Source: Streptomyces sp. B3I8 (GTDB lineage: Bacteria; Actinomycetota; Actinomycetes; Streptomycetales; Streptomycetaceae). Taken from it: a DNA stretch of 64,000 nucleotides. Where the stretch lies: assembly GCF_030816915.1 (NCBI RefSeq), contig NZ_JAUSYN010000002.1, positions 5,841,501 to 5,905,500 on the forward strand. The letters are read 5' to 3'. Positions 45,148 through 54,500 of the stretch are shown in pieces. The translations under genes were made by a program, and so were the position numbers. The notes beneath the pieces were generated by a model, which was not told where the DNA came from, ran no database searches, and worked only from the letters and a program-made list of their open reading frames with translations. Position 1 is the first letter of the stretch; each line of letters begins with the position of its first letter.

Positions 45148-48100
45148 GCCTTAACCATTCCGTTCTTCGCGTCTTCGGGGGTCAGGGCGAACACGACCGC
45201 GGCGGCCGACACGTAGGGCCTGATGTCGCTGTATCGCTCCCGGATGGACGCGATCTCGCGCTCTTCCTCGTCGCCCAGGCTCTCCAGGCGTTCGTTCATG
45301 TGTTGCAGGTCGCGGCGGCGCTGCCTCTGCTGGTCGTCGGTGAACAGCAGCTCCTCCTCGGCGCGGATGGCCTGCTCCAGACGGTCACGAGACTCACGCA
45401 GGTTGATCCGGAACGCGCCGAAGATCTCACGGGCACGTGCGATGTCGGAGTCCCGTCGCTGGGTGAGCGCCTCGGTGACCTTCTCCTGCCGGCTGGCGCT
45501 TTTGCGTTCCATCGCGGTCAGCAGGCGGCTGCGCAACCGCGCGCCGTCGTCGTTCCACTGCTCGGCAAGGTGGGCCCGTACCTCCTCGTCCGCGAGGAGC
45601 AGCTTCTCGGAGTCGAGCGTCTCATCGAGTACCTGCTCGACCTTGGACTCCGCGAGTGCCTGGCCGCGTAGACGGACACCGGTGAGGAAGACCTCTTCAT
45701 GGAGTCGTAGCCCGCCGCGCCCGACCAGGACGAGCCGCGAGACGGCCGCGACACACGACTGGGGGAGGTCGGGGGTGATGACGGCGGTGACGCGGTGGAC
45801 CGGGGAGTCCGTGCTGAACAGCGCTGAGCGCAGGGTGCGGGTGGCCCGCTGCATGAGGGCGTGCCCGAGGTGAATGTGGACAAGGTCGGTGCGCTGTTGT
45901 GCTGCTTGGTCGTCGAAGGTGATAGGACGCAGCACGCCCGGTTCAAGCCGGGTGTCCAGGCCGCGCAGTGCCCACTGCCAGGTACGGCCGAGGTTTGGGA
46001 TTTCGAAGACCTGCGCCTCGGTGTGGTCGTCGCCGATCTCGATGAGCGGGGGCTGGGAGGTGAGGGCGAGTGCGGTATCTACTACCCGGCGCGCATTGGC
46101 GGGTGTGAGGTGCATGGCGGCTTTGGACTCGCCGTACGTGGCTGACAGCTGGGTCAGCTTGCGGTTCAGCTCGATACCGCCGGCCAGCACCCGCGTGATT
46201 ACCTCGTTGCCGTCGTCCGGCGCCGTCAGCCGTGGCTTACGTGTCGTACGGGTGGGGCTGAAGTGCTCCTGCACCTCTGCGTCGATGACTTGGTTGACCT
46301 TGCCGAGGTCCTCGGTGGCTTGTCCGACCTTCGTGGCGATGATCCCCATGAACTTCATGTCCGCTTCGTACGTCGTGGAGCTGGAGACGGGCACGAAGTG
46401 GAAGATTTCAGGGTTCTGCGTCTGCCCGTACCGGTCGATTCGGCCGATGCGCTGTTCCAGGCGGGACGGGTTGAAGGGGATGTCGAAGTTCACCAGACGG
46501 TGGCAGTGGGTCTGCAGGTCGATGCCCTCGCCTGCGGAGTCGGTGGCAAGTAGGACGCGTACCGGGTGCTTGTCGGGGCTTTCGGTGAACCGGGCGCGGA
46601 TCTTCTCCCGCTCCTCGGTAGGGGTTGAGCCCTGGATGACTTCCAGTACGTCGTTGTAGCCGCGCTGCCGCAGGATGCCGGCGATCCAGTCGAGGGTGGC
46701 CGCGTACTCGGTGAATACCACGACCCGTTCGTTGGTCCAGTGGCGGCCGTCGGGGCGGCAGACGGCGCTCAGGAAGGAAAGCAGTTTCTCCAGCCGGGAG
46801 TCTGGCTTGTGCTCATAGCCGCGCCCCCACTCGATCAGTGAGGCGATCTCGCTGCGTGTGGCCGCGACCAGGGGGTCTGACGCTTTCGAGTGGCGCAGCG
46901 CGGTGAACTCGGGGTGCTCGGCTGAGCCTTCCTCCTCGTCCGACTGGCCGCTGCCCAGAACCTCCGTGTAGTACTCGTCCTCGTCGTCCATTTGCAGCTG
47001 GCGGTCGCCGCCGTCCGCACCCTCGTACAGCTCAAGCGTGCGGGCGAAGGACCAGGGGCTGGACAGGAAGCGCTTCTTCAGCAGCATCGCGACGATGTCG
47101 CCGCCCGATCCCTTCCCGTTTGCCCGGGCGCTTTCTGTCAGCAGTCGTTCCAGACGCTCGAACTGTCGCTGCTCCTCTTCCGACGGCGTGAACGGAAGGG
47201 TTCCGAGCTTCCGCGCCTTGAACCCCTTCTCCGGGAGATCGCTCTTCAGCCACCGCACCATCACCTCCCTCAGCGCCTTCTCGTCGATGCTTGCGCCGCG
47301 GGTGAACCGTCGACCGTCGATCATTTCCAGGAGGGCGGTGAACGACTCCGAGTAGCCGTTGTGCGGCGTCGCGCTCAGAAACAGCCGGTGCTCGCACGCC
47401 TCCGCCAGCTTCTTTGTGGCCGTCGTCCGATGGCTGTCCACTGCGTATCCGCGCTGGCCCGGCGCCGTCGTTGGGCTGGCCGGTGCCACATGGTGCGCCT
47501 CGTCGACTACCAACCGCGTCGAATGCGTACCGCCGAGCCGTTCCTGAGCTACGCACGTCGGCCAGCACGTCGCGCAGCAGACGCTGCGCTCTCAGCGACG
47601 GCAGCCACGCCATGCTCACGATCACACGTGGGAAGAGTCGGAAGGGGTTGGCGTTCAGGCCATGGCTGCGGCGTACCTTCGCCATCAGCTCGCTGTTGAC
47701 GATGACGAAGTCGAGGCCGAACTTCTCGCGCATCTCGTCCTGCCACTTCAGCGAGAGGCTCGGAGGGCAGACGATGATCACGGATCGGGCGCGGTGGCGC
47801 AGCAGTAGCTCCTGCACGACGAGACCGGCCTCGATGGTCTTGCCCAGGCCGACGTCGTCGGCGAGGAGCAGGTTCGTACGCGATGACTGCAGAGCTCGGC
47901 GCAATGGCTCCAGCTGGTACGCCTCTACATTCGCGCCGCTGCGGAAGGGAGCTTGGTAAGAGTCCGCGTCCGCCGACGTGACCGCGCCCCAGCGGACCGC
48001 GTCCACGAATGCGGCGAGCGTGTTCGGATCGTCGAATGCTTCGGCGCGCACGGTCTCGGGAAGGCCCTGGTTCGGGGCGACGGTGTGCCCGATCTCCAGC

Positions 48101-48378
48101 TCCCAGACCACGGTCAGCTCTTGACCGAGCCGGTCCTCGTCGAGCGACTGCAGGCTGACCACATGGGTTAGACCCGGCACGCCCTCGTCGGCAGGGCTGC
48201 GGGGGAGACCTTGCTTACGGACATCAGACACGGCCCAGGTGGAGCCTCGGACCTTGACGACCTGACCCGGCTCTGGGAGTGGCGGAAGGGCCGCTGCGCT
48301 CGGGGTAGTGCTCGCTGATCCCTGCGGATGCTCCGTAGCGGTCGCCACCTGGGCAGACTCCTTCACCGATGCCGTCAT
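45144..48378 (-). CDS. drmD: DISARM SNF2-like helicase DrmD, with a 1-base frameshift at the DEAH box
   Basis: The first gene of the DISARM operon. It starts at ATG 48376-48378 ([20 protein letters not shown]). The first frame carries Walker A ([20 protein letters not shown], near residue 176) and reads normally to RRYAFDAV, then loses sense. The next frame begins [14 protein letters not shown] at about 47513 and continues to 45144 with [27 protein letters not shown] and [12 protein letters not shown]. One extra base in the run GCGGTTGG (47511-47517 on the plus strand, CCAACCGC) explains the split. Together the parts give the full SNF2 protein of about 1077 residues. Unless the shift is an error or is corrected during expression, the helicase is broken at its Walker B. 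Confidence 0.92.
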
Positions 48379-48698
48379 TGCCGGACTGAGATCCCCTTTG
48401 CGCTTCGCGCCGCCACGAGGCGCTGGAGGATCACGAAAGCACCAGTATCTACGACCTTGGGTGCGGCCTGCTTCGAGTCGCGCGAACTCGCTGACATCGC
48501 TGGTCAGCCGGGTGCAGGAGTGCCCTCACAGACCGTCCCGGGAGGCGTTGGCAGCCCCGGGCTCCTGGGACCGGATTCCGCTTGATCTCGGGTCAATGGC
48601 GATGCGATCCTCCAGCTAAAGCTGGTGTCTCCCGGCTGGGGAGCAGTACGGGTTCGACACCTGGGGATCGTCTGCCATTCGCCTTGAGAACTGGGCAG
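48379..48698. other. Divergent promoter region between DISARM and the HTH/PIN pair
   Basis: 320 bp separate drmD (minus strand) from the HTH-ImmA gene (plus strand). No gene is visible. The HTH protein encoded to the right is an obvious candidate to bind here and control both directions, but I see no strong operator palindrome. Confidence 0.5.
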
Positions 48699-49826
48699 AT
48701 GGCGGACTACTGTCCACGGGTGTCCAGCATCTCCGATCGCGTGAGAAGCCTGATCGACCAGTCGGGCTTGAGCCTCCACGATTTCGCCGACCAGGCCGAC
48801 ATCGACGCCGAGCAGTTCCGTGAGTGCCTCAGCGGCACGAGCCCCTTCTCAACTGTTGATCTCGCGGTCATTGCCGATGAATTCCACGTCTCCATGGACT
48901 GGCTGCTCACCGGAGCCGAGCCCCCACTGGCCGTGGCAGCGAGAACGACCACTGGAAAGGCGGCCGAGGCACTGGCAGCCGCTCGGGACTACGTTGCCCG
49001 ACGCGCCGACCTGGACAAGCTCGGGTATACGCAGCCCTGGCGGCCCGTCTCCTCGGCAGCGCCTGCTGGCAGTACTTACGCTGCCCAGGGAGAGGCGCTG
49101 GCGAAATCCGCTCGGAGGGCGGTGGAGCTCCAGGGACGATCGGTGGTCCAGGGCGGCCTGCCGGAACTGATCGAGGCGGTCTTCGGTGCCGATGTGGCTG
49201 TCGAGCCGCTGGGCGACGGCTTTGACGGCCTCGCTGCCATGGGGCAAGGTGCCAAGCTCATCCTCCTGACTACGACATCTAACCCGGCACGTCAGCGCTT
49301 CACTCTCGCGCACGAGCTTGGGCACCTTCTCGCCGACGACGACCAGGACGTCCACTTCGACCGCGATATCTTCGAACGGGCCCAGAAGATCGATCCGAGC
49401 GAGCAGAGAGCCAACGCCTTCGCTTCCGTCTTCCTCTTGCCCGAACAATCCCTGCGCGAAGCAGTCGGTGCAGTGAGGTTGACCCGGGAAAGCTTTGCCG
49501 CGCTGTGCTGCGACTTCATCGTCAGCCCTGCGACCCTGGCCTACAGACTGCTCACGCTTCGTGTGATCGACGCCGGCGCCTGCGACTACTACAAGCGCAT
49601 GACCGTGCGCGAGGCCGCAGTCGTCGCTGACCGCGTGGAAGAACTCGACCGGCAAGTCGTGGCCTCGCAGGAGAAACGGCTCCCCGGACTTCTTGTACGC
49701 GACACGCGCGCTGCCTATGACGCCGGCAAGGCGACCTTGCGTCCGTACGCGTCGCTACTCGGCGTTGATGTCGACGAGCTCAGAGACCAGTTAGCGTCCG
49801 AACAGGACAACGGCGGTACAGCATGA
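48699..49826 (+). CDS. XRE-family HTH protein with ImmA/IrrE metallopeptidase domain
   Basis: ATG 48699 is preferred, though GTG 48720 (SSISDRVRSL) is also possible. About 375 residues. An N-terminal XRE helix-turn-helix (RVRSLIDQSGLSLHDFADQA, about residues 12-65) is joined to an ImmA/IrrE-type zinc peptidase. Its HExxH motif lies in RFTLAHELGHLLADD near residue 204, with a distal Glu in the SEQRANAFASVFLLPEQSL block. Such proteins repress their own operon and are cleaved, or cleave partners, on stress, as ImmA does to ImmR. The stop overlaps the next gene (ATGA), a PIN-like protein, giving the layout of a toxin-antitoxin or defence-control unit between two defence operons. Confidence 0.88.
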   Translation: MADYCPRVSSISDRVRSLIDQSGLSLHDFADQADIDAEQFRECLSGTSPFSTVDLAVIADEFHVSMDWLLTGAEPPLAVAARTTTGKAAEALAAARDYVARRADLDKLGYTQPWRPVSSAAPAGSTYAAQGEALAKSARRAVELQGRSVVQGGLPELIEAVFGADVAVEPLGDGFDGLAAMGQGAKLILLTTTSNPARQRFTLAHELGHLLADDDQDVHFDRDIFERAQKIDPSEQRANAFASVFLLPEQSLREAVGAVRLTRESFAALCCDFIVSPATLAYRLLTLRVIDAGACDYYKRMTVREAAVVADRVEELDRQVVASQEKRLPGLLVRDTRAAYDAGKATLRPYASLLGVDVDELRDQLASEQDNGGTA

Positions 49827-50428
49827 GCGACTTCCTGTTCCCGGACAACACCGTCCTGTGCAACTTCGCCGCCGTTGAACGCCTCGATCTGCTCCGCGCG
49901 GTCCTGGCCGGCCGCGGCAAGTGGACCGCGGCTGTGTCGCGAGAGGCCCGCAAATCGGCCGAACAGCTGCCCGCTCTTCACGACCTGAGACAGCAGGGCT
50001 GGCTCGGCGAAGCAATCCGACTAACGGCTCCGGACGACGTTGAGAACGTCGGGCACCTTCGCACGGCTGTGTTCGGCGGCCAAGCCGACCGGTACCTGCA
50101 GCACCTCGGCGAGGCCGAGACCTGCCACATCATCCAACGCTGGCCCCAGTTCTCCGGTGCATGGTGGATATCGGATGATAAATCCGCTCTGGAGTATGCG
50201 ATTGGGCAGGGCATCATGACGGCGGAGACGCTCGACATGATGCAGCTTGCCGTGAAAGCGGGATTCGTCGCTGCGGAGGACGGCTTCGCCCTGATGCAGA
50301 AGATGCGCCAGCTGAACCGCTATCCGCGGCTTCCCCGGTCCGTCGCCGACCTCACCGTCCTCCCATGGTCGCTAGCTGAACTTTTACCTGGTCAGAGCGG
50401 CGACGAAGCTACCGCGCACACCACGTAA
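49823..50428 (+). CDS. PIN-domain-like protein, partner of the HTH/ImmA gene
   Basis: 201 residues, start overlapping the previous stop. The N-terminus FLFPDNTVLCNFAAVERLDL carries an Asp and pattern typical of the first strand of PIN nucleases. GEAETCHII (about residue 92) and WWISDDKSALEYA (about residue 112) supply the further acidic residues expected in a PIN active site, and the PWSLAELL tail closes the fold. PIN proteins are usually RNases, often toxins, and an HTH-protease antitoxin with a PIN-like effector is a known pattern. A strong terminator follows. The catalytic set looks complete. Confidence 0.75.
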   Translation: MSDFLFPDNTVLCNFAAVERLDLLRAVLAGRGKWTAAVSREARKSAEQLPALHDLRQQGWLGEAIRLTAPDDVENVGHLRTAVFGGQADRYLQHLGEAETCHIIQRWPQFSGAWWISDDKSALEYAIGQGIMTAETLDMMQLAVKAGFVAAEDGFALMQKMRQLNRYPRLPRSVADLTVLPWSLAELLPGQSGDEATAHTT

Positions 50429-50449
50429 CAACTGCCTCCCCAGTCCGTC

Positions 50450-50476
50450 GGACGGCCCCCGCGCAAGGGGCCGTCC
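50450..50476. terminator. Bidirectional terminator between the PIN-like gene and jetD
   Basis: GGACGGCCCC (50450-50459) pairs perfectly with GGGGCCGTCC (50467-50476) around a 7-base loop. It lies between two converging genes and would stop transcription from both sides. Confidence 0.85.
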
Positions 50477-50529
50477 CATGCGAAGCCCTACCAGCGAGAG
50501 TCACGGCGAACAATTGCCGAAGGGGAGGC

Positions 50530-51591
50530 TCACCATCGCCAGTCTGGATCGACGCTGAGTTCGTTCCGGTTGGTTGCTTCCTGCGCGATGCGTTGCCCTT
50601 TGGTCAGTAGGACGTGCGCTACCTCCCGGAGTTCCTCGGGGAGCCATGCCGTCAGGCTGTGGGCCCGGTCGCTGGCGATGATGTCGCCGGCGTTGGGTTC
50701 GCGGGCCAGCAACAGGCGGTACAGCCCCGTCGCCGGTTCGATAGGTGGCAGTCCGTGCTGGACGCCGTTGATTGAGGCTCTGGCTGGGATGGCGATGCCT
50801 TCGGCGTCGAGGTCGCCGTAATAGACGATGCGGTGGATGCCAGGGAGCTCAGCGATGTTTTCTACGGATGCTTCGAAGGCTCTTCCGGAGCCGAAGGCGA
50901 TGTATCCGATGGGGCCGGGGGCGGCCTTGAGCAGGTTGTGCAAGGTGGCGTAGGTGTCGCTGTTTTCCACTACGAGCATGGTGTCGCCGTCGCCGAGCCT
51001 GCGGTAGGCCAGCGGTGGCGGTTCGCGGTAGGTGGAGAGCTGTTCGAGGGTCAGTCTGCCGGGGGCGAAGAGTGCTCCGGTGATCAGGGTGTCGAGGCGC
51101 TTTTCGTAGCGGAAGATCTCGTGTGAGCGCTCGCGTAGGGGGAGCGGAGCGCGGCGGGCTGGTTGGTTGTGGGTATCCCGGAACCAGCGGTTGCAGGCGA
51201 GGAGGTCTTCGGTTTGGGACGCGGTCAACCGGGTGCCGTAGGCCCAGTTGAGCTCTGGCCGCCATGACACATGCTGGCGTGGGGTGGAGGATTTCGCTGG
51301 CGGCGCGGTGGGGATCCGGACCTGTTCCGGAAGGGCCGGGCGGCCGGCGTCCCATTTGGTGCGGGAGGTGGGCAGGTCGATGATGCCGTGTTCGGCGATT
51401 TCGTACAGGAGTGTGGCGAGCGTGCTGCGTGCGTTCTCGCCGCTGGCGGCGCCAGGTAGAGCGTCGCGGAATGCCTCGATGAGGGTGGCCCGGCCGACCG
51501 TGACGCGGTCGGTGCGGGCCTGGAGTGCGGCGCTGAGTTGTGCTGCTGCGGGGGAGAGCGGCACCTGGAGTTGTCCCGTGGGGGAGGTCAT
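50530..51591 (-). CDS. jetD: Wadjet JetD-like Toprim nuclease subunit
   Basis: 353 residues, start overlapping the jetC stop by 4 bp. The C-terminal Toprim domain has its Glu in DTMLVVENSDTYATL near residue 207 and the DxD in RIVYYGDLDAEGI near residue 261. The N-terminal half (winged-helix, DUF3322-like) reads LSAALQARTDRVTVGRATLI. JetD is the nuclease of Wadjet: it cuts small circular plasmids after the JetABC motor has extruded loops. It is the last gene of the operon, followed by a shared terminator. The acidic residues needed for cleavage are present. Confidence 0.88.
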   Translation of the reverse strand: MTSPTGQLQVPLSPAAAQLSAALQARTDRVTVGRATLIEAFRDALPGAASGENARSTLATLLYEIAEHGIIDLPTSRTKWDAGRPALPEQVRIPTAPPAKSSTPRQHVSWRPELNWAYGTRLTASQTEDLLACNRWFRDTHNQPARRAPLPLRERSHEIFRYEKRLDTLITGALFAPGRLTLEQLSTYREPPPLAYRRLGDGDTMLVVENSDTYATLHNLLKAAPGPIGYIAFGSGRAFEASVENIAELPGIHRIVYYGDLDAEGIAIPARASINGVQHGLPPIEPATGLYRLLLAREPNAGDIIASDRAHSLTAWLPEELREVAHVLLTKGQRIAQEATNRNELSVDPDWRW

Positions 51592-54500
51592 TTAGCGTCG
51601 CCCTGCTTCCTGTACAGCCGGGCAGAGGTGAGGACACCGACGGGTTCGGGGACGTCTTGGTCTGGATTGATACGGGGGGCGGGGATGAGAGCGTTGCGTA
51701 CCTGTTCATCGAGCCGGATGAGGGAGAGGCCGCTTCGGGCCTCGGCGTCGTTGCGGAGCTGGATGCGCATGGGGAACCGCGAGATGACGTCCTCGTCGCT
51801 CAGTCCGGTGGTGTAGATCAGCTGGATTCCGAGGGCGGCGGCCATCTCCATCTGGATGTCGACGAGGTACCCGGCATTGGCCCGACCGATGGGGTTGTCG
51901 AGCAGGAGCAGTCCGCCGTTACGGGTGCGGCTGCGAGGCCCGGGTGAAGTACGGAGTGCGGCGAGTGCGCAGTACAGGAGGATGGCCCCGGTCAGTTCTT
52001 GGCCACCGGAGAAGACGCGGCTCATTTCCTCGACGGGGACGCGGTCCAGGCGTTGGGAGGCGTTGGGCTTCATGACCTCGGCGGTGAATCCTCGGGGGAC
52101 GGCCGCTACGAGGCAGCGCATGACGACGTCGATACCCTTGAGCTTGCGAGTGCGTTGATTGCCGGCCAGTGCATCGACGGATTCGTGCATCTGGGCGGCT
52201 AGGGCAGTGAGATCCGGTTTCTTGTAGCGGATGGTGAGGAATTTCTGTCCGGACCAGGGAGCGTCCCCTTCAGGGAAGGCGGAGAAGCGGCTGGCCTGGT
52301 CGAGGCGCTGCAGGAGGTCGGTGACGTGGCCGCTGAGTTGTGAGGCGAGGGCCTCGCGGGCTTTGGCCATGCCTTCGAGATCTGAGTTCAGGGCTGCGAT
52401 GCGAGAGGTCAGTGCATCGGTCCAGGTGGCAGCCATTGCTGGGATGTGGCGGCTGTCCAGGGCGGAGATCTGCGTACGCAGCGGGATGTCGAGTCCTTCG
52501 AATCGGACATCGGCGGGTACTTCTTTGAGCCGGCTGACGCTTCCTTCCAGGCTTCGCTCTGTCTGGCGGGCTGCGTCCCGGCACGTGGTGTGTGCGGCTG
52601 TCACCTGTCGAGCGGCGAATGCGGCTGCTTCCGCAGTGCCGTCGTAGGGCTCCCGGTCCGGAGGAACGGCTAGGCCGTGGACAGCGGTTTCCAGCACCGG
52701 CAGGACACGGTCGAATGCCACAAGCTCCTTGGTGGAACTGGCCTGATCGCGGCGGGCGGTGTTGAAGGCTGCAGCGGCAAGACGTTCCTTGTCCTGAGCC
52801 GTGTCGAGTGCGCCCGTGGCCCGGGCCTCCAGCTCGCGGGCCTCAGTAACGGTGGTCGGTGTCCAGGCTGCGGCGTCTTCGTCGTTCAGCGAGACTGCTG
52901 CCGGGGTGAGATGCTTGGAGCGCTCCGCAAGACGGCTCGACTGATCCCGCAGTCGCTGAAGGGCCACGTCGCAGGAATCGATCTTGGCGGTGAGGGCGCG
53001 CAGAATGGCGTCGCGCTGAACGGGGTCACCGGCCCGTCCATCGCGACTGTGGGCCATGGCCAGACCTCGTACCTGTTCGGGGACTTTGTTCCATTCTTCC
53101 TGGCTCGCGAGCAGAGCCTTCTGCGCGGCCGTGGCACGCACTTGCTGGTCCTCACCGACCTCAACGCCCCTCAGTTCGTCCTGCGCTTGCAGATAGCGAT
53201 GTTGGAGAGAGGGGAGGGGCAACAGGGTTGCGTTGGAGGCTTCGTGTGCCTGTTGCGCTTGGGACGTGCTGGTGATCTCTTCGCGCGCCCGGGCGTATCG
53301 GTCTGCGGCCTGCTCGGCTGATTCGATGGCTCGCGCGAGATACAGGATCTCCTCACCAGCCTGGTCGATCTGGCCCGCCAGCAACTCGAGTTCGTTGGTG
53401 CGGGCGACCCTCTCGCCGGCAAGGGCCTTGATCCGGGCCCGTGCTTGGTCGGCAGCGGTCTCCTCCTCCGCCAGGCGAGCCAGCTCCTCGGCGACCCTCT
53501 GCGCCGCCTTAAGACCTTCGGTACGACGTTCGCATTCGTCCTCAGCGACCTCCAGCGCAGTCTCCTGCTCACCTGCTGCGGTGCGGGCTGCGGCCAGTGC
53601 GGTCTCGGCCTCTTCAGCAGAGGTCTCCAGAAGTTCCAGCTGGCCAAGCAGGTCGGACACAGTCCGCATACCGCAGGCATCACGCCAGTTCGCGATCTGA
53701 CGCAGAAGGTCTCGTACAGCGGTGATGCGCTGTCCGAGCAAGTTCAACTCGCGGGTGACCTCGGTGATGCGGGCGTCGACCGCAGCGCGCTCGTGTGCGG
53801 CGGCTTCTTCGTCGTGGAGGGCGGGGGTAGGTTCGACCACGAATCGTCCGCCGTCGGACGCTGCCTGGGTGCTCAGCATCCGTTCTCCGGTGCCGACGGT
53901 GACGGCCGCGGAGGGCAGGGGGCGCAGGCGCTCCACAATGCTCTGGGCGGTGTCCAAGCCGTCGAGACCGCCCACGATGATCCCGCCGACCAGATCGGGG
54001 TGTGTACTGATGACCTGCTGGCGCTCCGTGGTCGGGACGTTGTCGCGCATCCACTGCCAGCCGGGCACCGCGTGGATCCCGTGGTCCGACAGTTGGCCGC
54101 ACAGGTCGCGTACCTCTTCGGCGGCAGGCAGCAGGCCCTCGCTGGTGTCGAGGAGGGAGAGGAGATCCTGATCGTTCTGCAGGTCGATGTGCTTGCGTGT
54201 CCGTGCGGTCTCGAGGCCGCCGGTGCGACGCTCGGCGAGCTGGTGCAGGGCGCCGGCATGGTCATCCAGCCAGCGCAATGCGTCGTCGGCGTGAAGCTCG
54301 TCGCTGTTGGCTTCCAGTAGCTCGGCGCACAGCGGATTGCTGCGGATGGCTACAGCCTGAGCTCGCAGTTGGCTGGTCTCCTCGTCCGCTGCTGACGCGG
54401 CCGCACGCGCGGACCAGGCCAGTTCTTGTTGCCCCGCCAGTGCGGAGTGGGCGCGGTCCCGTTCGGTTCGGACGCTCTTGCGGACCTGGTCGGCTTCCCG

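Noticed and set aside
45144..48378. Two separate DISARM helicase genes
   Set aside because: The two frames overlap, and together they give exactly one SNF2 protein with motifs in order. The second begins at the DEAH box without a start signal, so a frameshift is the better explanation.
48620..48665. tRNA-like GGTTCGAC segment
   Set aside because: The flanking bases do not form a T-arm or acceptor stem, so it is a chance match.
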